From positions 51,844 to 115,843 of the forward strand of contig NZ_JACSQP010000008.1 in the NCBI RefSeq assembly GCF_014836535.1: a stretch of 64,000 bases of DNA, written 5' to 3'. A program made the position numbers and the translations under genes. Below the pieces are notes generated by a model. That model made no database searches, was not told the origin of the DNA, and saw only the letters and a list, made by a program, of their open reading frames with translations. Shown here piece by piece: positions 39,130-47,518 of this stretch (its first letter is position 1; each line of letters starts with the position of its first letter). The DNA is from Microbacterium pullorum (GTDB lineage: Bacteria; Actinomycetota; Actinomycetes; Actinomycetales; Microbacteriaceae).

Positions 39130-40314
39130 GTGCTGGATCTCTTCGCTTCGACCCCGGTGCCGGTGGTGCCGACGCCCCCCACTCCCCCGCCGGGTGAAGG
39201 TTTCGACCTGTTCAGCACCTTGATGTGGCCGTTCAAGTGGCTCGTCGAGATGATCCTCGTGTTCTGGCACTGGCTGTTCACCGCCGCAGGGCTTCCCGCG
39301 GCCGCCGGCGCCACGTGGGTGCTGTCGATCATCGGTCTCGTGATCGTCGTGCGCTCCGCGCTGATCCCGCTGTTCGTGCGGCAGATCAAGAGCCAGCGCA
39401 AGATGATGGAAATCGCCCCTGAACTGCGAAAAGTTCAGGAGAAGTATCGCGGCAAGAAGGATCAGCTCTCTCGTGAGGCCATGAGCCGCGAGACGATGGC
39501 GCTGTACAAGAAGCACGGGACGACGCCCGTGTCGAGTTGCCTGCCACTGCTCGTGCAGATGCCGGTGCTGCTGGGCATGTTCTACACGCTGAGCGATGTG
39601 AAGCGTCACGCCGAGTGGGGTGTCGGTGGTGTCGGGCTCCTCAACGCCGAGCTGACGAAGCAGTTCTACGACGCCCAGTTGTTCGACGTCGCGCCCCTGC
39701 ACACGAACATGATCGAGGCGATCAACCTCGGACAGACGGCGACGGTCATCATCCTCGTCATCCTCGTGGTGCTGATGATCGCTTCGCAGTTCATCACGCA
39801 GCTGCAGATCATCTCGAAGAACCTGTCGCCCGAGGCCAAGACCGGCCAGGCGTATCAGATGCAGAAGATCATGCTGTACGTGCTGCCGCTGGCATTCATC
39901 TTCTCCGGTGTCTTCTTCCCGCTCGGTGTCGTCATGTACTGGTTCACGTCGAACCTGTGGACCATGGCGCAGCAGTTCATCGTGATCCGCAACCTCCCGA
40001 CCCCGGGGTCCGAGGCGGCCAAGGAGCGCGAAGAGCGCCTTGCTCGCAAGGGCAAGGCACTGGATGCCAAGGGTCGCGTGATCCCCCTGGAGAAGTACCA
40101 GGAGGAGCAGCGTCGCCTGGCGGAGGAGGCCGAGCGCGCCCGCGCCGCCACCCCGAAGCGCCAGCAGCCGATGGGTAAACAGCGCGCCAAGAAGAAGCAG
40201 CCGCCCAAGGCGGGCGAGCCGGCTCCGAAGGCCGCACCCAAGCCCTCGAAGGGCGGCGAGCAGCGTCCGAACGGCGGCCCGTCGACCACGCCTCCGCCGG
40301 CACCGAAGTCCTGA
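39130..40314 (+). CDS. yidC: Membrane protein insertase YidC
   Basis: This 394-residue protein inserts proteins into the cell membrane alone or with SecYEG. It has an N-terminal helix near 35-55 and the five-helix insertase core, with SIIGLVIVVRSALIPLFVRQ carrying the arginine of the hydrophilic groove, and LPLLVQMPVLLGMFYTL. A long cytoplasmic tail after about residue 300 is rich in K, P and A and may touch ribosomes. GTG start, three bases after yidD. Confidence 0.95.
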   Translation: MLDLFASTPVPVVPTPPTPPPGEGFDLFSTLMWPFKWLVEMILVFWHWLFTAAGLPAAAGATWVLSIIGLVIVVRSALIPLFVRQIKSQRKMMEIAPELRKVQEKYRGKKDQLSREAMSRETMALYKKHGTTPVSSCLPLLVQMPVLLGMFYTLSDVKRHAEWGVGGVGLLNAELTKQFYDAQLFDVAPLHTNMIEAINLGQTATVIILVILVVLMIASQFITQLQIISKNLSPEAKTGQAYQMQKIMLYVLPLAFIFSGVFFPLGVVMYWFTSNLWTMAQQFIVIRNLPTPGSEAAKEREERLARKGKALDAKGRVIPLEKYQEEQRRLAEEAERARAATPKRQQPMGKQRAKKKQPPKAGEPAPKAAPKPSKGGEQRPNGGPSTTPPPAPKS

Positions 40315-40337
40315 CCGATCGCACCAAGGGAACCGAC

Positions 40338-40838
40338 ATGACCCTCTCCCCCGAATCCGCGGAGTCCACGGAAGCCACGGTCGAGCAGCTCGAGCAGGAA
40401 GGCGACATCGCCGCCGACTATCTCGAAGAACTGCTGGACATCGCCGACATCGACGGCGACCTGGGGATGGATGTGCGCGGCGGGCGTGCGTACGTGTCCG
40501 TCGAAGCCGACGAGTCGGGTTCGTTGGCTCGGTTGAGCCACCCCGATACGGTGCAGGCCCTGCAGGAGCTGACGCGTCTGGCCGTGCAGAACCGCACCGG
40601 CCGCTTCTCGCGCCTGATCCTGGACGTGGGTGGGTCTCGCGACGCGCGGCAGAAGGAACTCGAGGTGCTCGTCGACCGTGCGATCGCGCGTCTCGACGAG
40701 GGCGCGTCGCAGGCATCCCTGCCGCCGATGTCGAGCTACGAGCGCAAGCTCGTGCACGATGTCGTGTCGTCGCGCGGCTTCATCTCCGAGTCCTACGGCG
40801 AGGGCGCCGACCGCCACACGGTCATCCGTCGCTCCTGA
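40338..40838 (+). CDS. jag: Jag/KhpB RNA-binding protein
   Basis: This 166-residue protein has an acidic N-terminus, a KH-like domain (about 30-100) and a C-terminal R3H domain (SSYERKLVHDVVSSRGFISESYGEG-type segment ending HTVIRR). Jag/KhpB proteins bind RNA and affect cell-wall and division genes in Gram-positives. It follows yidC by 23 bases. The 16 bases between its stop and the rsmG start are exactly one parS site. Confidence 0.92.
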   Translation: MTLSPESAESTEATVEQLEQEGDIAADYLEELLDIADIDGDLGMDVRGGRAYVSVEADESGSLARLSHPDTVQALQELTRLAVQNRTGRFSRLILDVGGSRDARQKELEVLVDRAIARLDEGASQASLPPMSSYERKLVHDVVSSRGFISESYGEGADRHTVIRRS

Positions 40839-40854
40839 TGTTTCACGTGAAACG
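40839..40854. other. parS: parS site 1 (between jag and rsmG)
   Basis: TGTTTCACGTGAAACG matches the ParB-binding consensus TGTTTCACGTGAAACA with one change at the last base. It fills the whole gap between the jag stop and the rsmG start. Confidence 0.92.
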
Positions 40855-41478
40855 ATGACTTCCCTCGAGGCGGAACCCGCCGCCGCAGTCGAGATCTTCG
40901 GCGATCGCATCGACACCGCGCGTGCCTTCACGTCTGCCCTCGCGGCGCATGGCGAGGAGCGCGGACTCATCGGGCCGCTCGAGCTGCCGCGGCTGTGGAC
41001 GCGTCACATCCTCAACAGTGCTGTCGCCGCTCCCCTGTTCTCCGGTCGTGTCGGTGACGTCGGATCCGGCGCCGGCCTGCCGGGCATCGTGCTGGCGATC
41101 GCCCGACCCGATGTGGAATGGGTGCTCATCGAGCCCATGGAACGCCGCGTGGCCTGGCTCAATGAGCAGGTGCGCGACCTCGCCCTCGACAACGTCGAGG
41201 TGCTGCGCGATCGAGCGGAAGACTGGAAGCGCGGGCCGGTGCTCGACGCAGTGACCGCGCGGGCCGTGAGTGCGTTGCGCACGCTCGTGCCCCTGACCGC
41301 TCCCCTGGTGCGCGACGGCGGCGAGCTGATTCTGCTCAAGGGCGCGAACGCCGCCAACGAGATCGCGGCAGCCGAGAAGGTCATCCGCAAGTTCCGGTTG
41401 TCGAACGTCCGGGTCGAACCGGTGGGTGAGGGCCTCATCGAGGAGCCGACGCGCGTCATCCGCGCCACAGTGCGCTGA
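40855..41478 (+). CDS. rsmG: 16S rRNA m7G methyltransferase RsmG (GidB)
   Basis: This 207-residue SAM-dependent enzyme methylates N7 of G527 in 16S rRNA. Motif I is GDVGSGAGLPGIVLAIARPD, and VLIEPMERRVAWLNE and the VTARAVSALRTLVPL region are typical. Loss of this gene gives low-level streptomycin resistance in many bacteria. The ATG at 40855 directly follows a parS site; the frame is open upstream without another good start. Confidence 0.95.
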   Translation: MTSLEAEPAAAVEIFGDRIDTARAFTSALAAHGEERGLIGPLELPRLWTRHILNSAVAAPLFSGRVGDVGSGAGLPGIVLAIARPDVEWVLIEPMERRVAWLNEQVRDLALDNVEVLRDRAEDWKRGPVLDAVTARAVSALRTLVPLTAPLVRDGGELILLKGANAANEIAAAEKVIRKFRLSNVRVEPVGEGLIEEPTRVIRATVR

Positions 41479-42087
41479 CCGGCGCTGCTGTCGCCGCCGC
41501 GTCGTAGGAGCCGCCGGCCGATCTGCGATGGGTGTGGCGTTCGCGGGCGTGTGCTCTTGCGGTTGTTCTGCGCTCAACTCGATCTGTGATTCGACGTGCG
41601 CAGCTCTTGGTCCCGATCGCGCGAGGGGTCACCAGGCTCGCGCTGGCCAACCCCGGTGGCGCTGCCGACAACCATGGTCACGGCGAGCCAGGACAGACCC
41701 CAACGGACTGCAGTGGTCGTCGGGTGGGGTCAGAACAACCCGAATCGGACCGATTTCTGCCGTGCCCGACCTCTCTCGATCGCGCTTAGGATGGCGCTCA
41801 CAGCACTGAAATCGGTGCGTTATGGGTCGGGTCGAGCGCGCCGACGCCCGCAACGGGCGGCGTCGCCGGCATCGCGGTCGCGCGGCGGCCGGCACGGGCG
41901 AGCAGCGACGGACATGACCATCTGCTGTGGTTGCGTCGCGACTGCACAATCACAACAATTCTCCGCCATCCCCGAGCCGCCCAGGAACTCCCGCCCGCGA
42001 TCCGCGGATGTGGTGGCGTAGGCGAGGATGGCGCGCAGGAACACCGCAGTGATGCGCTCGGGCCGCCGGGACTGCGGGTGGTCGCGA

Positions 42088-42103
42088 TGTTTCACGTGAA
42101 ACG
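42088..42103. other. parS: parS site 2
   Basis: TGTTTCACGTGAAACG differs from the consensus only at the last base. Confidence 0.92.
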
Positions 42104-42382
42104 GGCAGCACTGGCACCTCGCGCCCGATTCGTGGTGTCTGTCTGGCATGCAACGCATACCCGATAACGGCGAGAGTTCGTCAAACGCACTCCCCTGCCT
42201 GGTGCCGGCGCCTCGAGCACACGAAGCCACCACGATCCGGTGCACGGAGGTCAACTGGCCATTCCGACTCGCGCTCGGCCCTGGTCGTCGATTGTTTCGC
42301 GTGACCGGTTCCGTAGTTCACTTCTGCGCAGGGCGCAGGCACCGCGATCTCCGCAGTCGCGCGCGTTCGCCTCGCATCTCGG

Positions 42383-42398
42383 CGTTTCACGTGAAACG
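42383..42398. other. parS: parS site 3
   Basis: CGTTTCACGTGAAACG keeps the 14-base core; the symmetrical end changes make it part of a longer perfect palindrome covering 42380-42401. Confidence 0.88.
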
Positions 42399-42696
42399 CC
42401 GAGGTTCGTTGATGCGGCGCAAGGTCACCCATCGACGGGGAGCACTCCCGGTCGGTCGGATAGCTGTCTTGCGGTGACCGGGTCTCTCCGCGGGTCATGC
42501 GAGACGCGGGCCATGAAGGTACTTCGTGAAGGACAGGCCCGCCCCGCACTCCGAATCGATACACGGGAAACCGATGGCGGCGATATGGACGCGGATCTCC
42601 GTGCCGGCGCCCTGATCGCGGACGTTCGCGCCCTTGTCGCGCCGATGGTTGGCGCGCAGGAGACAGAATGCGTGGAGATTCGGCCAGTTCGCGCGG

Positions 42697-42712
42697 CGTT
42701 TCACGTGAAACT
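42697..42712. other. parS: parS site 4
   Basis: CGTTTCACGTGAAACT keeps the 14-base core GTTTCACGTGAAAC with both outermost bases changed. Confidence 0.85.
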
Positions 42713-42953
42713 GTCTGTCTGGCAGCCGGACGGTGGTGATGTCGATACACAAGTCCGGGGGCGCGTAGTCGGACGTCGGGATCGGGCCGAAGAGACGCCG
42801 CCGGCACTCTTCACCGGGAGCTGCGGCTGGTGCGGACTTGTGGTGAACATACGCCGCAATCCAGTCGCACGTCGTGGCACTGCCGGCATCTCCGGTCCGT
42901 CGATCTTGGGCGAAGATCCTCACGCGGCCTGGCCAGCAGCGCACACCGGGCGA

Positions 42954-42969
42954 TGTTTCACGTGAAACG
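42954..42969. other. parS: parS site 5
   Basis: TGTTTCACGTGAAACG differs from the consensus only at the last base. Confidence 0.92.
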
Positions 42970-43252
42970 GCGATGACGCCCGCGGGTGAGCACTCGGTGT
43001 GTTTGGGAGAGCAGTCTCCAGCGCGGACCGGGGGTGACGGGATGAAACCACCCCTCTCCCGTCATACGCCTTCGGCTCGGCGGTGCCGGCGTACGCGCCC
43101 ATTCGCGTCTCCCGGACCATCGGCCGCATGCCCGTGGTGCGACTCGGATGAGGGGATGCGCGTATCACCCGCGGGTTCGCCGGCGTATGGCGGACGGTTG
43201 CGCCCCCTTGCCGACGGCATGATGTCAGGCTCGGACGCGCCAGGGGAAGCTC

Positions 43253-43268
43253 CGTTTCACGTGAAACA
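43253..43268. other. parS: parS site 6
   Basis: CGTTTCACGTGAAACA differs from the consensus only at the first base. Confidence 0.9.
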
Positions 43269-43460
43269 AGCAGCCGTTGCGGGGTCGGAACGGAGGGCGA
43301 TCTCACGGCTAGCTCGGGCAGCTCGCGGGCACCCACAGCGATGGCTGCGCGTTGCGGGTCGCCGGTCAATGGCGTGCGACACGCCAGATCGGCCCGGTGT
43401 GCCCCAATGCGCCACAGATCGTGGCGTGCGAGGTGCTGCCCATGGCGACGAAACCGGTGA

Positions 43461-43476
43461 TGTTTCACGTGAAACA
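43461..43476. other. parS: parS site 7
   Basis: TGTTTCACGTGAAACA is a perfect consensus site, about 40 bases upstream of the likely parA promoter. Confidence 0.95.
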
Positions 43477-43550
43477 GGTGCTCGAACGGTCAGCGGTGGG
43501 GGTGGGGTCGCGTAGGGTTGTACAGGTTGGTCGTCGAGCAAAACGGAAGG

Positions 43551-44492
43551 ATGTTTCACGTGAAACAACCCGAGAATGGGGCCGGATCGGCATCCTTCTC
43601 CCTCGACGATTCACCTCTCGCGCGTGAACTTCTCGATTTGACCGCCCGGCGCCGTGCGCTGGACACAGCAGAGGTGCACCTCAGTGGTCAGACCCGCATC
43701 CTGACGGTGTCGAATCAGAAGGGTGGCGTGGGTAAGACCACGACCGCGGTGAACATCGCCGCCTCGCTCGCTTCGGTGGGCGCCCGCGTGCTGGTGATCG
43801 ACCTCGACCCGCAGGGCAACGCCTCCACGGCCCTCGGCGTACCGCACTCGGCCGACACCCCGAGCGTGTACGACGTGCTGATCGATGACTTTCCACTCGC
43901 CGACATCATCCAGGTGAGCCCCGAGTCCCCCAACCTGCTCTGCGCCCCCAGCACCATCCACCTGGCCGGAGCCGAGATCGAACTCGTCTCGCAGGTGGCG
44001 CGTGAGCACCGCCTCAAGACCGCGCTCGAGGACTACCTCGATGCCGTCGAAGAGCGTCTCGACTTCGTGATCATCGATTGCCCGCCGTCGCTCGGGCTGC
44101 TCACGATCAACGCATTCACGGCCGCCGACGAAGTGATGATCCCCATTCAGTGCGAGTATTACGCGCTCGAAGGCCTCAGTCAGCTTCTCGGCAGCGTGCG
44201 CATGATCCAGAAGCACCTGAATCCGCAGCTGCACGTCTCCACCATCCTGCTGACGATGTACGACGGGCGCACGCGACTGGCGCAGCAGGTGGCCGAAGAA
44301 GTGCGCTCGCACTTCGCCGAGCAGGTGCTGCACACTGTGATCCCGCGCTCGGTGCGCGTGTCGGAGGCGCCGAGTTTCGGTCAGACCGTCATCGCCTACG
44401 ATGGGCACTCGGCCGGCGCCGTCGCCTACCGCGAAGCCGCCGTGGAGATCATCCAGCGAGGCGACACAAACAACAGTGAAGGAACACCCTGA
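43551..44492 (+). CDS. parA: Chromosome partitioning ATPase ParA
   Basis: This 313-residue protein is a ParA/Soj-type ATPase that moves the ParB-parS complex during segregation. After a variable N-terminus of about 50 residues come the deviant Walker A KGGVGKTT (57-64) and the DCPPSLGLLTINA Walker B region. The start is uncertain: ATG 43551 has GGAAGG directly next to it, whereas GTG 43560 has that sequence at a better distance of 9 bases. A perfect parS overlaps both. The stop codon shares one base with the parB start. Confidence 0.95.
   Translation: MFHVKQPENGAGSASFSLDDSPLARELLDLTARRRALDTAEVHLSGQTRILTVSNQKGGVGKTTTAVNIAASLASVGARVLVIDLDPQGNASTALGVPHSADTPSVYDVLIDDFPLADIIQVSPESPNLLCAPSTIHLAGAEIELVSQVAREHRLKTALEDYLDAVEERLDFVIIDCPPSLGLLTINAFTAADEVMIPIQCEYYALEGLSQLLGSVRMIQKHLNPQLHVSTILLTMYDGRTRLAQQVAEEVRSHFAEQVLHTVIPRSVRVSEAPSFGQTVIAYDGHSAGAVAYREAAVEIIQRGDTNNSEGTP
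43552..43567. other. parS: parS site 8 (inside the first codons of parA)
   Basis: TGTTTCACGTGAAACA is a perfect site. Read as codons it begins with bases 2-3 of the parA ATG and encodes F-H-V-K-Q. Confidence 0.95.
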
Positions 44493-45592
44493 TGGCGAAG
44501 CGAACAGGCCTCGGACGAGGTATCGGCGCACTCATCCCCACCGCGGAGCCCTCGGAGGCCCGCCCCGTCGATGTGTTCTTCCCGGGTGTGTCGCGCAAGG
44601 CCGAGGCCGCGGAGGCCGCCGCTGCCGAGGCGCTGAAGGCGGTGGGTGGCGAGGATGCCGCGGCGCCCGTCTCTGCGGAAGCCGCCGACTCCCCCGCGAC
44701 CGCTGCCGAGCCGGACACGGCCGACGCCGAGCCGGACACGGCCGACGCCGCCGACGTGGAGCCGACGCCTGAGCTCGTGGCCATCCCCGGGACGCGCCTC
44801 ATCCAGGTCGACCCGAATGAGATCGTGCCCAACCCGCGGCAGCCCCGCACGCACTTCGATGACGACGACCTCGCGGAGCTCGTGCACAGTGTGCGGGAGT
44901 TCGGTGTGCTGCAGCCGGTCGTGGTGCGCACCAACTCCGACGGCAAGTACGAGCTCATCATGGGTGAGCGCCGCACGCGTGCGTCGCGGGAGGCCGGCCT
45001 CACCTCGATCCCCGCCATCGTGCGGGACACCGAAGATGAGCACCTGCTGCGCGATGCGCTGCTGGAGAACCTGCACCGCTCCAACCTGAACCCGCTCGAA
45101 GAAGCATCCGCCTACCAGCAGCTGCTCGAGGACTTCGGTATCACCCAGGAGGAGCTGGCCACCCGGATCGGTCGGTCGCGTCCACAGATCAGCAACACGA
45201 TCCGCCTGCTGAAGCTCCCCATCCCGGTGCAGCAGCGCGTCGCCGCCGGTGTGCTCAGCGCCGGTCACGCCCGCGCCGTGCTGTCACTCGAAGAGCCCGA
45301 AGCCATGCAGCGGCTGGCCGACAAGATCGTGAACGAAGACCTGTCGGTGCGTGCCGCCGAGGCCGCCGCGAAGGCTCCGGATGCCGGTGCGTCGCGGCGC
45401 GTGCCACCGAAGGCCGGCGCACGGCGCGCGCACCTCGACGAGGTCGCCGAGCGTCTGGGTGACCGCCTGAACACCAAGGTCAAGATCAACATCAGCGCCA
45501 GAAAAGGCCAGGTCGTGATTGATTTCGCGACGATCCAGGACCTCAACCGAATCCTCGCCGAGATCGGCGAGACCGAGTTCGGCGCGCACTGA
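44492..45592 (+). CDS. parB: Chromosome partitioning protein ParB
   Basis: This 366-residue protein binds parS and spreads as a CTP-dependent clamp. It starts MAKRTGLGRGIGALIP, the ParA-stimulating tail. The CTP-binding motifs are visible as GERRTRASREAG and ENLHRSNLNPLEEASAY, followed by the parS-reading helix-turn-helix (TQEELATRIGRSRPQISN) and a C-terminal dimer domain. A linker at about 50-95 contains two tandem 21-base repeats (44705-44746) encoding AEPDTAD twice. The many parS sites just upstream are its targets. Confidence 0.96.
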   Translation: MAKRTGLGRGIGALIPTAEPSEARPVDVFFPGVSRKAEAAEAAAAEALKAVGGEDAAAPVSAEAADSPATAAEPDTADAEPDTADAADVEPTPELVAIPGTRLIQVDPNEIVPNPRQPRTHFDDDDLAELVHSVREFGVLQPVVVRTNSDGKYELIMGERRTRASREAGLTSIPAIVRDTEDEHLLRDALLENLHRSNLNPLEEASAYQQLLEDFGITQEELATRIGRSRPQISNTIRLLKLPIPVQQRVAAGVLSAGHARAVLSLEEPEAMQRLADKIVNEDLSVRAAEAAAKAPDAGASRRVPPKAGARRAHLDEVAERLGDRLNTKVKINISARKGQVVIDFATIQDLNRILAEIGETEFGAH

Positions 45593-45626
45593 CGCCAACG
45601 TCCGCGGGCCCACGTAGGCTTGAAGG

Positions 45627-45971
45627 ATGACAGCGCACGAGAACACCCCGCCTCGGCGGGCGAGTCTCGAACTGCTGCGCGCCGAAGCGACCGACGAGCT
45701 GTCGGTGCTGGTCTACGAGCGGTTGCGCGGCGGTGAGGACCCGTGGGATTTCATGGAGGACCTGCCCAGCGTCGATGAGCTCGTGGTGCTCATGCTGCGC
45801 GCCGAGAACATCGCCTCAGACGGCGGCTCCCGCCCCACAGAGGCCCGCAATTACCGGGTGCTGCGCCAGATCTCGCTCGACTATCCCGAGCTCACACGCG
45901 CGGTCTGGCGGCTGCTGGGGTCCGAACCCCACCGGCGGTGGGATGCCACGGTGCGCGCCGACGCTCCCTGA
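45627..45971 (+). CDS. Small conserved hypothetical protein
   Basis: No characterised family is recognised. This 114-residue, acidic, probably helical protein has a central stretch EDPWDFMEDLPSVDELVVLMLRAE and an aromatic/charged C-terminus. A TAGGCT box (45615-45620) ends 6 bases before the ATG, so its mRNA is probably leaderless. It follows parB by 34 bases on the same strand and ends before a bidirectional terminator. The position next to parB hints at conservation but gives no function. Confidence 0.75.
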   Translation: MTAHENTPPRRASLELLRAEATDELSVLVYERLRGGEDPWDFMEDLPSVDELVVLMLRAENIASDGGSRPTEARNYRVLRQISLDYPELTRAVWRLLGSEPHRRWDATVRADAP

Positions 45972-45987
45972 CGCTCCCCACACACGC

Positions 45988-46025
45988 GAGAAGGCCCGGC
46001 CAGACGAATCCGACCGGGCCTTCTC
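45988..46025. terminator. Bidirectional terminator between 45627 gene and trxA
   Basis: GAGAAGGCCCGG and CCGGGCCTTCTC form a perfect 12-bp stem around a 14-base loop, between the stop codons of two converging genes. Confidence 0.85.
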
Positions 46026-46036
46026 GCTGAGCCGTC

Positions 46037-46360
46037 TCAGCCGATGTAGGCGGCGAGGTCCTGCTCGAGGGCGAACTTCGGCTTCGCGCCGATGATCGTC
46101 TTCTCGACCTCACCCTTGCGGAACACCTTCATCGCCGGGATCGAGGTGATCTGGTACTTCATCGCCAGATCGGGGTTCTCGTCGACGTTGAGCTTGAGGA
46201 TCGTGATCTTGCCGGGGTGCTCGGACTGGATCTCGTCGAGGATCGGCGAGACCATGCGGCACGGGCCGCACCATTCTGCCCAGAAGTCGACGAGCACGGG
46301 CCCGTCGGCGTCGAGGACGTCCTGCTGCCAGTTGCTCGAGGTGGTGGCCTTGGCTGTCAT
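46037..46360 (-). CDS. trxA: Thioredoxin
   Basis: This 107-residue protein is a standard thioredoxin with active site W30-C31-G-P-C34 and the cis-proline segment TSIPAMKVF. It reduces disulphides in cytoplasmic proteins, using electrons from the reductase encoded just upstream. The ATG at 46360 follows GGAGAG at a normal distance; an earlier in-frame ATG at 46396 lacks this. The trxB-trxA pair near parB matches mycobacterial order. Confidence 0.95.
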   Translation of the reverse strand: MTAKATTSSNWQQDVLDADGPVLVDFWAEWCGPCRMVSPILDEIQSEHPGKITILKLNVDENPDLAMKYQITSIPAMKVFRKGEVEKTIIGAKPKFALEQDLAAYIG

Positions 46361-46420
46361 GATGCTCTCCTTCGGGAAGTCTGTCAGTGGGTCCAACGTG
46401 GGCGCGGAGGCGATTGTTCC

Positions 46421-47413
46421 TCAGGCCCCGACGGTGGCGGCATCGGGCAGCCCGTCGATCTGTGCGGCATCCGTCGCCGGGAGTGCCGCCTCACCGCGTG
46501 CGGCGAGGTAGTGCTCGACGTCGAGGGCCGCCACCGTGCCGCTGCCGGCGGCGGTGACCGCCTGACGGTAGGTGGGGTCGATCACGTCGCCCGCGGCGAA
46601 GACGCCGGGCACCGAGGTGCGCGACGAGCGGCCGTCGACCCAGACGGTGCCCTCGGGGGTGAGGGCGAGCTTGTCGTGCACGAGGTGCGTGCGCGGGTCG
46701 TTGCCGATCGCGACGAACACGCCGTCCAGCGCCAGTTCGCGCCGCGAGCCGTCGACGGTGTCCTCCAGCACGACGCCGTTGACCGCGTCGTCGCCGAGGA
46801 TGTCCACGACCGCGCTGTTCCACACGAACTCGATCTTCTCGTTCTTGAACGCCCGCTCCTGCATGATCTTCGATGCGCGCAGCTCGTCGCGGCGGTGGAT
46901 GACATACACCTTCGAGGCGAACTTGGTGAGGAACGTCGCCTCTTCCATGGCCGAGTCGCCGCCGCCGACGACGGCGATGACCTTCTCGCGGAAGAAGAAT
47001 CCGTCGCACGTGGCGCAGTACGACACCCCGCGGCCCGAGAGGCGGGATTCGCCCTCGATGCCGATCTTGCGGGGCGCGGAGCCGGTGGCGAACACGATGG
47101 CCTCGCCCTCGTGCACGGCGCCGCTGCCGAGGGTGACGGTCTTGGTGTCACCGGTCACATCGAGCGAGACGACGTCGTCGTAGAGCACCTCGGCGCCGAA
47201 GCGCTCGGCCTGCTCCTGCATCTTCGTCATGAGATCGGGGCCCATGATGCCCTCGGGGAAACCGGGGAAGTTCTCGACATCGGTCGTGTTCATCAGTTCG
47301 CCGCCGGCTTCGACGGAACTGGCGATCACGAGGGGTTCGAGGTTGGCGCGGGCGGCGTAGATGGCGGCGGTGTAGCCGGCGGGACCCGAACCGATGATGA
47401 TGACCTGACGCAC
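46421..47413 (-). CDS. trxB: Thioredoxin reductase
   Basis: This 330-residue flavoprotein passes electrons from NADPH to thioredoxin. It has the FAD motif GSGPAGYTAA (8-17), the redox pair C133-A-T-C136, the NADPH motif VVGGGDSAMEEA and the final FAAGDVIDPTYRQAVTAAGSG-type FAD segment. GTG start after GGAGCAG. It is 60 bases from trxA and on the same strand, so both are probably one unit. Confidence 0.96.
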   Translation of the reverse strand: MRQVIIIGSGPAGYTAAIYAARANLEPLVIASSVEAGGELMNTTDVENFPGFPEGIMGPDLMTKMQEQAERFGAEVLYDDVVSLDVTGDTKTVTLGSGAVHEGEAIVFATGSAPRKIGIEGESRLSGRGVSYCATCDGFFFREKVIAVVGGGDSAMEEATFLTKFASKVYVIHRRDELRASKIMQERAFKNEKIEFVWNSAVVDILGDDAVNGVVLEDTVDGSRRELALDGVFVAIGNDPRTHLVHDKLALTPEGTVWVDGRSSRTSVPGVFAAGDVIDPTYRQAVTAAGSGTVAALDVEHYLAARGEAALPATDAAQIDGLPDAATVGA

Positions 47414-47518
47414 GTGTGCTGCTCCTTCGACGGCGGGCAGGATTGCCCGCTCCTGTCTTCAACACATGCTAACCGTGGGTCATTCCGCCCGCCCCCGGTG
47501 CACCCGCGCGGCGTGGAG

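Larger units (their letters stand above)
41479..43550. other. Non-coding centromere region between rsmG and parA
   Basis: About 2.07 kb contains no convincing gene on either strand. Open frames here lack ribosome-binding sites and homology, and several contain FHVKR only because they read through parS. Six complete parS sites (42088, 42383, 42697, 42954, 43253, 43461) lie inside, and a seventh straddles the parA start. In most actinobacteria rsmG and parA are far closer. A -10-like TAGGGT at 43513-43518 may start parAB transcription. Nothing else was recognised in 41479-42087. Confidence 0.8.

Noticed and set aside
41820..43468. Several open frames on both strands (for example 42240-42965 plus, 42181-42807 minus and 42920-43468 minus) in the rsmG-parA gap.
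   Set aside because: They have no good ribosome-binding sites, biased composition and no recognisable domains; their shared FHVKR or FHVKQ strings arise only from reading through parS.
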